Shown here: positions 52,607-64,000 of the stretch, in pieces
Position numbering within the stretch: the stretch's first letter is position 1
Layout of the letters: every line of letters begins with the position of its first letter
NCBI GenBank assembly: GCA_002197995.1
Contig: NGZR01000001.1
Location: 13,101,501 to 13,165,500, forward strand
DNA from: Gaeumannomyces sp. JS-464
Taxonomy: Eukaryota > Ascomycota > Sordariomycetes > Magnaporthales > Magnaporthaceae
Direction: 5' to 3'
DNA length: 64,000 bases
The notes under the pieces: generated by a model
Told to the model about the DNA's origin: nothing
Seen by the model: only the letters and a program-made list of their open reading frames with translations
The model's database searches: none
Translations under genes and position numbers: made by a program

Positions 52607-54579
52607 TGTGGCGGCTAAGTAGGAAGAGGCAGTAAAGTGGCGGGATTTGCGCTTTGGGGACCTAGGAAATGCGCTGAGGGGGAAGAAGAGCAGGCAGGCG
52701 GGTAGGCAGACGGGTATCTCTAGGTGGTGGGATCGATCAAATAAAGTACTGCATGAGAGCAATGTGCAACTGCAGAAGGGAAATATGCGCAGACTAGACG
52801 GCGGCAGGCTGGGCCTATATAGCTCAATCAAATAGCGGCAGAAGAATTAACTACACGTTCTAGGAATACAGAGAGGTGACCGTAGAGGCCAGTAGGTAGC
52901 AAAGGACAACAGACGCGTGGACGGGGGAGCGAGGGCACAGGCAAGAAAAAAAAGCCATGGACGGTGGCAGGGCAGGGAGCGGCAACTGCTGGTGACTGTT
53001 GACAGCTCACGACGTGTGTTCTGGGCCAGCACCCGCTCCCACGAGGCGGTCAGCTCGAGCGGGATGGGCGGCCGGGAATGCTCGCAGCTCGCCAACGCGG
53101 GCGCGTCAAATTCCCTGTTTGCACCCACCAGAGCAACAACCCCAGAGGTTGCGCTTTCCAGACAGACCACTGAGGGCAGCTTCCGCTTCGGATCAGGGGG
53201 CAAAGGCCAGGTGGGGTGACGCACCTGCTACCGTAAGACAAAAAAGGGGGCGCACGCAAAAGAAACCCCGCCATTTAGTGCATTCGTGGCCCTCCCGGGT
53301 GTCTCCTGTTTGGGGCCGGTCTATGGAAAACGAGGCCCGGGAGATGAGGGAAAACAACGCAGAAAACATGATTCGGAGGGTCGGTGAGGACGGGATTGGA
53401 GGGTTTCAATCTTTTTCTTCCTTTCCTTCTCGTTCTCCCTTGTTCCAACGTCAGGAGATTCCAAGAGGCTGTGCTCACCAGCCCAGGGCTTCCAAATTGG
53501 CCAACCTACCTACCTACCTACCTAGCTGGTAATCATCAAAGAGGCAACCCAGGCCAGCGCCTGATTACAACCCTGTCTCGGCGCTTCTTCTTGATGCCAA
53601 CCCAACAAGGACGCGTCTTCCCTGCGCCCCCGTTTTGGATCCTTCCGGAATTTTGACAGGCCAGGGCCGGAAAAAGCTTGGCCGCGGATCGCCCGGGACA
53701 GCGGGGCCGTCGCTGTGGAATCCTCCCTCTCTCCACGTTTTGGTGTCGCTCAGCCCGGCAGCAGAAAAAAAAAAAAAAAAGACAGCCCTGAAGCCGCTTG
53801 TGCTACCCACCAGCCCAGGCTCTCTCTGGCTAGGCGCCCTTGACAGCTGACGCAACCCTCCACAGCGCCGACCGCACCCCGGCCGCCACGCATGTGCATT
53901 GGCTGGGCCTTGACAAGAAAACTTGGCGATCGATTGAATCAGTCCGCGGCGCGAGCCACCGTGGTTCCGACAGGGCCAGCGAGGGCCGCGGGCCTGCCGT
54001 ATTGGAGACGCCGCGCCGTCGAAACGAATGATGGGCATGGGGTTGAGCTGGCGTGCTGACCCAGCGTTTGTGATACCCCACCGATGACATCATGCCCATT
54101 TCCCCCTGAGAAAACGGACGACGGTGGGGAGACGGTCAGCCCAGCCGGTCAACACGATGCCTTCAAATTTCCTCCTACAGCCACGTTTGCATTCCGTCCT
54201 GCCCCTGCGTCGTGTCGCCGAGCTGCTACTGCTGCTGACCGAGGCCAGCATGCAACGTTGTTGCTGAGAGGCTGGGATTGCAGCATCAAACATGAGCCAA
54301 GCAATGTTTTCCGCCCAACAAAGCGCACGCTTCGGGTAAAAGTGATGCCTGAATTGCCCTAACAAACCGGACTCCAAACGCCTTTCCCCCAACCCCCCAG
54401 AAAAGCAGGCTCCTTCGTTTCCCAACCGATCATGCATACCCAGGTACACACCCACGCCCCAGCCCAGCCTTTGATGCCCTGCCCGCCCTATCCCAAACTC
54501 CCCAATCCATATCCATTGCCCAAAAGGAAAACAGCTGCACAGCACGGGAATGCAATAACTTGCATTCTGGCGGGATGGC
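52607..54579. other. Intergenic upstream of glutamate decarboxylase
   Basis: 2 kb with a CCTA tetranucleotide run at 53505-53525 and A-rich homopolymers. No supported gene; the right half flanks a weak proline-rich candidate. Confidence 0.5.
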
Positions 54580-54981
54580 TTAGGGCTTCTTGCCGCCGCC
54601 GATGTTGAAAGCCTGCTTCACCTCGTCCCACTTGCTCCCGTCCCCAGAGTTGCTGGAATCCGGGGACCACCTGCTCTGCTGGACGCCCGGGCTTACGTTG
54701 CCGCGGTTCGGGTTTTTCGGAGGCGGTGTCACCGGCCGCAGCTTGTCGTTCTTGGGGGGCTCGTTGGCCTCGACCGGAGGAGTCCCCGGCGGGGGCGCGA
54801 ACTGGTTGTGGACGCTGCCCGACTTTGGCTTGTGTTTGAGGTCTTGCGCGGCCGGCCCCGGCACGGCGGGCCTCGGCGGCGGCGTCGGGGGACGAAGGTT
54901 GTCCACCCCGGGACTATTGCGCCAAGGAGCAAAGAATGATGTTGGTCGCGGACGATTACTCTTTGTGGGTAAGCATAGCAC
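54580..54981 (-). CDS. Candidate Pro-rich small protein, incomplete model
   Basis: Open minus-strand frame of about 134 codons ending AFNIGGGKKP at a stop at 54580. It has no ATG at its 5' side, so an upstream exon or another frame break must be assumed. Composition is not random: two related units, VDNLRPPTPPPRPA and NDKLRPVTPPPKNP, plus HNQFAPPPGTPPVEANEPP, suggest a disordered Pro-rich linker, and KWDEVKQAFNIGGG could be a short helix. No family recognised. It may be the 3' end of a larger gene or spurious. Confidence 0.35.
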   Translation of the reverse strand: MLCLPTKSNRPRPTSFFAPWRNSPGVDNLRPPTPPPRPAVPGPAAQDLKHKPKSGSVHNQFAPPPGTPPVEANEPPKNDKLRPVTPPPKNPNRGNVSPGVQQSRWSPDSSNSGDGSKWDEVKQAFNIGGGKKP

Positions 54982-55839
54982 ACTAAACCCAAAACACTTC
55001 CTACATCAGGGTTTTTCTTTTAATATTCACCTTTATCCTCTTTCGTATTTCTATTTTTCTTTCACGTCTATTTTGTCATATGTTTCATGTCGTGCTCCGT
55101 CCACCCCTTTTCATTTTAACGTATCATAGGTTGCAGGTGAGCTGTTGAAGGTGGCCAATACTATCAGTTGGCAACTCGAACTATACCACCGAGTGAGGAA
55201 GTGTTCGAAAAATCACCATTGCATCTGATAGAGTGAGTGCATAAAGCGAGGTAGCGAGGTTTGGCCATTGCTTGATCTGGGAGAAACTTTGGATGTCATC
55301 GGGTTGCTACAAGACTGGTTGTTCGAAACAAGACAACACGTAGTGAGGAGAAACACAAAGCCGCCTCGGCATAAAAAAGCAGCCGAAGTGAGTGACCGTT
55401 GGCCGAGTTGGGACGCCTTGTGCAGACCAATCAGTAGCTTCGGGTAGGCGCGCCTGCCCAGAGACGCCAATCCAATTGAGGAGGGGAGGGTTGTGTCTGG
55501 CGCCTTCCTGCATGCGATTGACGCCCCCTGAAACGGCAGGGACGTGGAGGGTGGCACCCCCGGGAGGGTGCGTTTGCAGCGCCAGCTCTGCTAGAAATAG
55601 AGGAGGCACAGTCCAGCCATGGCACCTCGATAACACCAGCTCCCAGCCATCGCTCGATTTCCCCGAGGAATTGAAAACCGAGTCTGTTCCCTCCATAATT
55701 TGGACCAGAGCCTGGCGAATCCCGACCACCGGAACCAGAAATTGAGAGCCTGAATACTGATTGCAGTCTCCTGCCTTCTCGTCTTCATTGCAACCCCCGG
55801 CTTTCCCCCGCTGGCCAGGACGCCTCCCACGCCAGAAAT

Positions 55840-58800
55840 ATGACCGTGGCAGAGCCCGAGGTGGAAGCGCAGCAGCCGGCAACGCCAACAGAGAATGCTG
55901 GCCTCGACCCAGCCGCCATGGACCAGCTCAACGGCGTCGAGGCGCGGGCGCTCCTTGACACCATAGATGCGATCCGCGAGCTGCAGGTTGGCGAGATGGT
56001 CGACCTACCCCAGATCATCGTGGTCGGCGACCAATCGGCCGGCAAGAGCTCCGTGCTCGAGGCCATCTCGCGTGTGCACTTTCCCGTCAAGTCGGGGCTC
56101 TGCACTCGCTTCGCCACTGAGCTGGTGCTCCGGAAGGCCGCGCACACAAAAGTGTCTGTCGGCATCAAGTGGGCCGACGAGCGTTCGCGCGACAGCCAGT
56201 CGCAGGACCATCTGGGCTGGACCAGGTTCGACAAGGACGCGCTGCCCAAGCTCATCTTGCAAGCCGAGGAGAAGATGGGGTTCGTGGGCTCGGTCTCCAA
56301 GGACTTTTCCAAGGACATTCTCCGTGTCGAGATCACGGGGCCTGACGTCTACCCTCTCACGCTTGTCGATCTCCCCGGGTTCTACCACAGTGAGACGGAG
56401 GGTCAGACACTCAAGGGAAAGGCCATAGTGGACCAGCTGGCCGAGAGCTACATGAAGCAAAAAAACAGCATCATACTGGCTGTTGTATCGGCCAACAACG
56501 AGCTGGCGAACCAGACGGTGCTTGAGCGCGCCAAGCTCCACGACCCGACCAGGGAGCGCACCATCGGCGTCGTTACCAAGCCCGACTTGGCCGGCGCGGG
56601 CTCTTCGAATGAGCAGAACTGTCTGAGGCTTATAAATGGCCACGACAAGATCCACAAGCTGGCTCTTGGCTGGCACGTCCTGCGCAACCGCCCGCAGCAG
56701 GAGCAGGGCACCTCCGCCGACGACCGGGACGCCAACGAAGAGGCGTTTTTCCGTGGGAGCACGTGGGGATCCATCTCGCCCTCGCGCAGGGGCGCCGAAG
56801 AGCTGCGTAAGAAGCTGAGCAAGGTCCTCCTGGAACATATTCGGCGGAGCCTACCCAAGGTCGTGTCGGAGATCGAGGAGAGCTTGCGCGACCGTGAGAA
56901 GCGGCTCGAACGCGTGGGGAAGAATTCGCGCGAGACCCCTGATGAGATGCGGTCCTACATGCTTGAAATCGCCGACCGGTTCCAGAGGCTGGCACGCGAC
57001 GGCATTGAAGGACGGTACAGCGATCCCTTTTTTGGCGCCCTTTACGATGACGGGCGCAAGATTAGGGCCCAGCTGCGAAATCTCAACCGTGCATTTGGGG
57101 CGACGCTTTCAAGCAAGGGCGCCAAGTACAACATCCTGTCGGACGCTGACAGCCCACCTGCAGCCGACGAGGGAGAGAACGACACGTTCCCCGAAATCCT
57201 CCAGCCGTTTCTCGGTCTTTTCCCCGCTTCTCGCACCCCGAGCCTGTCACCGAGGAGGAGCTTTGCCGAAAGCTTGACCTCCTGGCATCCATCAACGGCG
57301 GAAAGGAGTTCCCCGGCGCCCCAACTCGGACCTTGTGGTGCAACTCTTCAAAGAACAGGCCCAGCCATGGCGCGACATTGCGACCCTCCACCTGGAACTT
57401 GTTTCTGATTATGCCAAATCCTTTGTGGAGCAGCTGATCGGGCATGTCATCGCTGGTAGCGTTAGTCTTGGCCCGGCATCGACCGATGGCCCTGCCACAA
57501 GTAGGACGGTAGCCGCTGTCCTGTGCGAACTGGTTGATCCCTTTTTCGAAGTCAAAGCCGACATGCTTCGCGGAAAGCTCGACGAGCTGCTGCGGCCTTA
57601 TACGACGGGGTTTAGTATGCCGCTCGAGCCTGAATTCCGCGGCACAATGTCGAAGCGGACGGCCGTGCGGCTCGCCAAGCGGGTTGCCGGTCTCCTGCCA
57701 GACAAGACCGGAGACGACGGCGAGACACCCGGGGCCGACACAGGGAGATATTGGCGCTGGTTAAAGGCTCGGAGAGCCTACGTGGCGGCAGCGGCTCTCC
57801 AGCCGAGAATCTCATCGACATGATGCTGACATACTACGAAGTAAGAGCCTGGCGTCCCCGGCGGATAATCGGGGCCTTGCTCTTGTGCCTTCGCTTTATA
57901 ATGCTGACAGTACGGCCACCGCAGATGTCACTTCGGACATTCATGGACACTGTCATCAACCTGGCGGTTGAGAACTGCCTGATCTGTGATATCCCGAATA
58001 TCCTGACCCCGGGGAGAGTGGACCGCATGGACGAGAAGGCTTTGAGGGACCTGGCGCAAGAATCGGACGAGATCCGAGAGGAGCGCGAGAGGCTGCGCCG
58101 GGAGACTGGGCTCCTCCGGCAGGCCCTGCAAAAATGTCGTCTGTACCGGCCCCGCGAGATCAGTGGTATGTGGGCCCCGAGAGTCGAGGTGGCAACAAGA
58201 TTCGTTGTCCCATGGTGGTCTGTCTTTGCTGACATCTGTGTGAAATCGGCTCCAGTTCTCCCCACTCACTTCCCAAGGGCTGACGCCGCGATGCCCTCGT
58301 CGCCTCGTATGTATCAACCCTGCAAAAGAGAATCCGGGATTCCTCTTGAAGATGATTGATCACTAACCTCGGCACGACGTGCAGGACAAGTCTCGAAAAC
58401 ACTCAACAAGCAGATGGCAAGAAGCCAGAGACTCGCAGCAAGGGCCGTGGTGAAGCTCCCCAGCACCGAATCTAGTCCGAATGCCACGCCACCCTCAAGC
58501 TTTGGATCGCGGCCGACCGCTTCTGTCGCTGCCTCTGACGCGACGACGCCCAAGCCGAAGCATACTCTTTTCGGCGATTCAGGGTTTGGAAGCTCCCAGG
58601 TTGCAGCAACGGCGACGTCTCCAACACCAGGGGCGGGCGAATTTCCCTTCGGCTCCAGACGTGTTGGTAGCCTATTCGGCACACCCGCAAGCTCTACGGT
58701 CCCAACGCCGAGTGGCGGGCTCTTTGGAGTCGCCCGCCCAGCCGACAGTCCTTTTGGCTCCTCGCCTCTGAACGGCAGCAGCCCAGCGGGCACCACAACC

Positions 58801-59045
58801 TCGGCCTTTGGGTCCAGTCTTTTCGGTAGCAACCCGTCCGGATCCGCAACCGCGGCCACGTCTTCGGGTGGCGGGCTCTTTGGTGCTCGCCAACCGGCAG
58901 TGTCTTTGGCTCATCGGCTGCAAACAGCGGCGGTGCTTTTGGATCCCCTGTTCTGAACGGCAATCAACCTGCGAACACGACGCCTACGCCAGGAAGCCTC
59001 TTCGGATCCAGCACAGCACGCAAGCCTGGCAGCAATGGTAACTAG
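55840..59045 (+). CDS. Mx/dynamin-like GTPase with C-terminal FG-repeat tail
   Basis: Large GTPase of the dynamin superfamily, Mx-like branch, which assembles on membranes or other polymers. Exons 55840..57840, 57925..58165, 58256..58306, 58385..59045 with strong GTAAGA/GTATGT donors, CTGAC/CTAAC branches and CAG ends. GTPase motifs: P-loop GDQSAGKSS (residues 63-71), DLPG (177-180), TKPD (246-249). The middle region includes INGGKEFPGAP and a QLFKEQAQPWRDIATLHLEL stalk helix. The GTPase effector domain runs ENLIDMMLTYYEMSLRTFMD to ERERLRRETGLLRQALQKCR. Two short introns then join it in frame to a 220-residue Ser/Gly/Thr-rich tail with 13 FG dipeptides (GGLFG, SLFG, SPFG, SAFG), as in FG nucleoporins. 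Losses near 57225, 57325, 57737 and 58890 are needed and give 985 residues. The 3' end might extend by one more exon (59194..59384). Confidence 0.8.
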
Positions 59046-60032
59046 TCCCCTTGATTGTAAAACACATTTACGCGATACCCTTGTGCTCAATGCTCACAGC
59101 TTTGTCGATACTTGAATGTACTGTTCTTTCTTGACTTCATGTTTTGGAGCGTGATAGGCTGCTAATACTCCAGCGTTCTTCCTCCCGGTGCAGCTGTGCT
59201 TCCTGCAAAGCACGGCAAGCCCAAGACGCACTATCCAGGGCTGGAGTCCGTTCCATCCACAATCCACATGAAGGGGGATGATGCCCAACTCTTATCGGGT
59301 GCTCCAAATTGTCCGGGCAATACGATAAGTATCACCACATTTCGTTTCTGGGAGGGTACTCTAGTTTTCGGCCGAAGAGATTAGGCTGAGGGATTATATG
59401 TTGACGGGCTTATGCTAGTTAGTTCGGTGTATGTCCAGATTGTGCCTGGAGCGAATGGCAGTTCCAAAGTGATTGATGATTGGTTGTAATTTGGGAACAA
59501 TCGCAACTTCTGTTTTGCAAGGAAAAGAAAAAGCCGAACCTAAGGGAAAAAACACACGACTGTAACGTACACACTTCTCCATTCGCTGCTTTCCATCTCT
59601 AAAGGCCTGTCTTGACGAGGTCTCAATCCCCTCGCAATCAAACAGAGTTCCTTTCCGTACGCCTGACTGGTCGCCATCTTTAACGAGTAGCGTGTCGTCA
59701 TAAATGTGGGATCGTTCCGATCCATGACCATATGTAATAATTTTCATCTCTTACTAATCTTTCTTGGTTCACTCTCACCAGAGTGCCAAGAGGGCGGCGC
59801 GGGTTGCCTGTACAGACAGGGCTGCCTTTGGCAGACATGTCCAAGGCCCAGTCCCCGAATCTATTATCGCCTGAGCTCGAGGCCAATAACTTCCCCGAAT
59901 CGAGCCGACGCCCAAGGGGCGGTATGTTTCTCGGTCGAGCTTAAGGTCCCGCTGGTGGCTTGACCTGTCGTGGCGCGACCGTATCTTCGTCGGTGGCGGC
60001 GGCTGAGACGTCTAATACATCCTCGACTCATA
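59046..60032. other. Intergenic between convergent genes
   Basis: 3' flanks of the dynamin-like and Zn2Cys6 genes. Bases 59194-59384 form an open segment after a good branch/acceptor pair (GCTAATAC ... GTGCAG) that could be an extra terminal exon of the dynamin-like gene. Confidence 0.5.
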
Positions 60033-62620
60033 TCAGATGATGTTCGCGATGCTTATGCGCTCCTGACTCCTGCTCTTGCCCGCCGCGGCGGTCGGGCTCC
60101 CGGTCCCTTCCGTTCTGCTCATCCCCGGTCCGGGGCTGGGCCCTGCCTGGGGGTATTGCGGGTGCTCGAGCTTGACGGGCGGTAGCCTCTGCGGTGCGCC
60201 CGAGGACGGAGCACCCGTCCACGACTGAAGAGGCGGTAGCCCGCCAGCGCTTGGCCCAGCGGTGGGCGTCGATGCCGTTTCCGAAGCCAGCGCCCTGATG
60301 GACCCCTCGACCCGGTCCCATCCGCCCCAGTCTCTGCTCTCGTCCTCAGACATCCCAGCTCGGTACTCGAGGCTGAAAATGGCGCTTCTGGACCCTGAGC
60401 CAGAGCCACCGGGCCTTTTAAAGCTCGGGCTCCTCGCGAGCGGCGACGAGACCTGGTCCCTCTCGCCACCAGCCCAGATCCACGCAGCGTCGACTTCTGC
60501 TTGAAGATCGGCGCTCACGTACGCGATGAGCTCCTCGTCCCGCAGGAGAGTCTCTCGGAGCGCCTCAAGGCCTCCCGCCCGCGGGGGTTGCCCGTAGGGC
60601 GAGTGGTGGGGATGGTGGAGGCCAGGCGAGCCACTACTTGCCAACAGACCGGCGTACTCGGCGCGTTTTGACGAAAGAATGGAGGCGAACGAGGCAATGT
60701 ATCGGCCGCAGGAGTTCGTGACGTCACGGCGGGTGCCTATTGCCGCCAAGGCTCGCACACACATGGAGGCTTGCTCGAGATAGCCCGTCAGGAGGAGGAA
60801 GAGGGCACAACGGAAGATGTGGGTGGTTAGCAGGGAGGTGGCGCTGTCGGGGAGCGAAGATGTTGTTCGCGTCAGGAGCTCTGCCGTATCGATCGCCGTG
60901 TGCATGCACTGTTCGAGTGCTGCCCGGCGCGTCTCGGGAGGACACGTCGGCGCGAGGTTATGTCGGTGGAGGAGCAGGCGAGCGTGGAGGAGGTATGTCA
61001 GCGGGTTGAGGATGTGCGGCGAGAGCGGGGCGTGGCTCGAGGTGTCGCAGGGGGCAGGAAATGTCCTCCAGCACGACGCAAAGTGCTGGTCGAAAGTGGC
61101 CAGCTGGGTCGGCGCGATCGTCGGGCTCGCCAAGACTCGGCTAAGGGCTGCGTATGATCGCGCAACGTGGATCACAGGGAGCAGACAGTGTGTGACTGGT
61201 TCCGACCCAGGCGGAACGCTCATCCCTCGGTCGTCGATGAAGTGGTCGTCCACGGCGGCGGGCAAGGAAACGTCGCAGTCGGCGTCGTCGATCATCGAAG
61301 GCCTCCCCAGCTCGAGTGACATACTCTTCTCCAGGATGTAGACGGTCCACCAGATCCTCCGCCGCATCTCGCCTTCGACTATCGCCCAGGAGCCCACTTC
61401 CGAATGCAACCCGAGATCCTGCGCTATCCTCACCGCTGTGCCAAGCCATGTCCATGCGGCTGACTTCAAGTTTGCCTCGTGGAGAAACAAAGACATCAAC
61501 AGCTGCGTCCTCGCGTGGTCGAGCGCGTAATCATTATTCCAGGCGTCGATAACTCTGCTCGCCGCGTCCGCCAGCTCCGAGCCCAGAACCGAGCGGTGCG
61601 TCGCCGCCTCCGGAGAGTAGAGGCTACCAACAGCGAGAACGGCGAAAAAGCAGGCGACAAAGCTAGCAGGCGCTGCCTGAAGGCCCCCTGGCCTGTAAAG
61701 GTCGTCTATACACTGCTGGAAGGTAGTCCAGTGTAGTATTGGGAACATGGTGTGGACGGACGAGTAGTAGCTCTTTAGCAGCTGCTCTGTTGTTGCCCTG
61801 GTCGGCAGCTCGGGTCGTGGTGAATCGAAAAGCGGTGCGGCTGGTCGGGATGCGCGGTAGGGTGCTGGGGGTTTCCACACGCCCTTGGAGGAGCTGCGCA
61901 TGCTCGCCCTCGCCCTGGAGAACTCGTGTGTCGGCTCGGGCCTCTTCTTGCGTCGCGGCTGCGAGCCGATCTCGGGGAGCTGTGGCTGCAGCGCCAGCTG
62001 GTCGGAGCTGTCCATGTCAAGGTCCATGGAGCCGCCGTCGCGGTCCTGTAGCATGCGACGCAGGCTATTGTTCTCCTGGCGCATCTTGTCCAGCTGCCTC
62101 TCCAGGTCCTGGACCTGCTTGATCGACGACATGCGCCGGTTGGTCTCCTTTGTGAACTGGCACTTGACGTTGCGACTTGAGCACTCGGAGCAGCTGGTGG
62201 TCTCGGTAGCATCACACTTGACCTTGCGCTCGCGGCAGGCGTCGCAGCTGGGGTCCTTTCGCCTTTGGCGGTAGGCTCGCTTCTGGGCCTGGGTGCTGGC
62301 GCCGGGGGCATCTGCTCGCTGGGCGGGCCCGGGGTGCTCGACACCGAGGCGTTGGACGGCAACGAGTCTCGCCCCATTATCGAGGAGGCTGTAACGGGCG
62401 TGTAGGGCTGGAACGACGTCTGCTGAAGTGGCGGCAGCGGCGGGATGCCTATGGGCTGTGGAGGGGCGGCCGCATTCGGCCTCGTACTTGTGTTCATTAA
62501 GCCTCCGGAGTAGTGGATTGGGGGTTTTGGGGAGGTTGCGGAGGAAACTGAGGATGAGTCGTATGACCTTGTGGAGGGGTTTGGAGATCGAGGGTATGGG
62601 TTGTGTGACGAAGCCGCCAT
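60033..62620 (-). CDS. Zn2Cys6 fungal transcription factor
   Basis: Nuclear regulator with a Gal4-type zinc cluster and fungal-specific middle homology region; target pathway unknown. Single exon from the ATG at 62620; one lost base near 62315 joins the disordered head (MAASSHNPYPRSPNPSTRS, PPSEQ) to the DNA-binding part AQKRAYRQRRKDPSCDACRE. The cluster is C-x2-C-x6-C-x7-C-x2-C-x6-C (CDACRERKVKC, SCSECSSRNVKC), followed by linker FTKETNRRMSSIKQ and a coiled coil VQDLERQLDKMRQENNSLRR. The middle domain contains YYSSVHTMFPILHWTTFQQC, WTWLGTAVRIAQDLGLH, MRRRIWWTVYILEKSMSLEL and GRPSMIDDADCDVSLP, the hallmarks of the Fungal_trans domain. It ends SQERISIANII. Corrected length is 862. No named orthologue assigned. 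Confidence 0.88.
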
Positions 62621-64000
62621 GGTCGAGGTTTTAAACGACCAGAGTTCGGCTGCGTCCCTGGGGTTCGCCGCAGACTCCCCGGTAACCTGGATTGCGGGGA
62701 GGGGCTGCCAGCAGAGTACCATGCAGTTTGTTCTGCTACTCAGTTTTTGTTGGATTCGTTTTTCCGTGGTGGCCGAGGAGGAAAGCCTCGGGTTTGCTGC
62801 CCAGAGGGTTCGGGCAAAAGAAGTTTAGAAACCAAACCTCTCCCCCTCGCGTCTCCTTGGTGCTATCACAAGAGACAAAGCCAAGCAAACAAGGAGCTTC
62901 AAAGGTACCGTAGATCGGGTCGGATGGGATCGGCTGGGACCAAAAAAAAAAAAACCCCCCAACCCCAACCAGAGACGTCTGTCAGACCTCACAAAACCCA
63001 CCAAAGCTCAAGCCGGAGTGGCCAGACGCACGTCGTAGGAGAGGAGGAAAGGGGGTTGTAGAAACGACGTTGGGTGGGTATTTTTGTGTTTCTCGTGTGC
63101 GATGTGTCTGTTCGCGAGCCAGATAGATGCAGCCCCGTTGTTGCGGTGGCCGGTTTGGTCAGGCAGGGCCGTGCGGTGACGGTGTCTCAAGAACGCGACG
63201 TCTGTAAGCTCGCCCGGACAAAGGACGAATTCGATGTTTCCTCCCTGTAGATCGTCGTGGTCGAATGCGGCAGGGGGGCTGTTTGCGTGTGCTTGCGCGC
63301 GCGCGTGTCTGGCAGCACTCTGCTGGCAATGCCTGCGGTTTGTGTACTAGCCGTCCTGTGTTAGGCGGTGGTGATATCCTGTGCGACCTCGGATGCTGGG
63401 GTGGTGGTTGCCTCTGCTCGTTTGGTGGTAGCTTGGTCGGCTCTGCTGCTGATCCGCTGCTGGGTTCTAGCCCTCGCCCGCCTGCGGTGCCGCTGACACT
63501 ACTCCTGGTTGGATCCGGTGTTCCGCTGGTGGCTGGTTCCCCAAGTTCAGTGACTTTGTTGCCCCGCAGGCCAGATGCTCCCTCAAACCTCCTCAAGTCC
63601 GTCTGCGGCGGCGTTGGAAACTTGGGTCGACGGGCGTCAGGAGAGTTGCGGGAGAGGTCAAGAAGAACCGTATGGACGGGTTAGAGGCTCTGCCATGCGC
63701 GCGAAGCTGGTATTAGTGGGTGCTCGGCGCTTCTAAACATAGCCGAAGATCACGGTCGATCATGGGGTATCAGGAGGCTGTTGCGTGCGGTCCGGTGGTT
63801 TTGCTGTGGGAGGGAGGGTTCGTGGGTGGAAACCCGCAGGCTAGAGTGCGAGGAAAGGTGGCATCGCTCCAGGCCGTCAGACTCTGGGTCGGCCGTACAC
63901 AGCAGAGGATCTGTAAGGAACATATGCAAGTGCGAGTGTGGAGACGAGGGGGTGGTGACAAGCAAAGCCTGGCAACGGTGCGAGATTGAACGAAACACTC
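62621..64000. other. Upstream region of Zn2Cys6 gene, to window end
   Basis: 1.4 kb with an A13 tract near 62941 and GT-rich stretches. It probably holds the promoter and long 5' leader. I see no gene that I can support; a neighbour's 5' region may begin beyond the edge. Confidence 0.45.

Overview
The window is nuclear DNA from a filamentous ascomycete (Pezizomycotina, most likely a Sordariomycete; genus not determined). The evidence is GC-rich genes with short introns (GTRNGT donors, CTAAC/CTGAC branch sites, YAG acceptors), a dispersed 5S rRNA gene, and typical fungal families: Spt20, Atg27, Mch1, a Zn2Cys6 regulator, cutinase and a Pex22-like protein. I support 15 protein genes, one weak protein candidate, one 5S rRNA gene and one MITE.

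Layout. 0-6.2 kb: 3' part of a Kcs1-type inositol hexakisphosphate kinase (+), Atg27 (-), a sugar-porter MFS transporter (-). 9.5-12.9 kb: Spt20-like SAGA subunit (-) with Gln-rich tracts. 14.6-18.6 kb: a divergent pair, Pex22-like protein (-) and eIF2B gamma (+). 24.2-25.3 kb: a C2H2 regulator (+) between gene-poor tracts of about 5.6 and 8 kb. 33.3-35.9 kb: an F-box/LRR-like protein (+). 37.9-40.1 kb: Mch1-like transporter (-). 41.6-42.1 kb: ribosomal protein eS30 (+). 43.2-45.7 kb: a cutinase (+) facing a small secreted Ala/Gly-rich protein with a cationic amphipathic segment (-). 46.9-48.2 kb: AT-rich island with a MITE and the 5S gene, then polypurine tracts. 50.4-52.6 kb: glutamate decarboxylase (-). 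55.8-59.0 kb: an Mx/dynamin-like GTPase spliced in frame to an FG-repeat tail (+). 60.0-62.6 kb: a Zn2Cys6 regulator (-).

Most genes are housekeeping or regulatory and independently transcribed. Only the cutinase and the small secreted protein suggest a shared theme: secretion and contact with a plant or other organism.

A recurring feature is single-base frame breaks: about 20 apparent one-base losses and 4 gains across ten genes, while five genes (eIF2B gamma, C2H2, Mch1, eS30, cutinase) are fully open after splicing. In every complete broken gene the exon lengths plus the inferred net indel give a multiple of three. I read these as consensus errors rather than pseudogenes. The most interesting object is the dynamin-FG fusion, then the amphipathic secreted protein.
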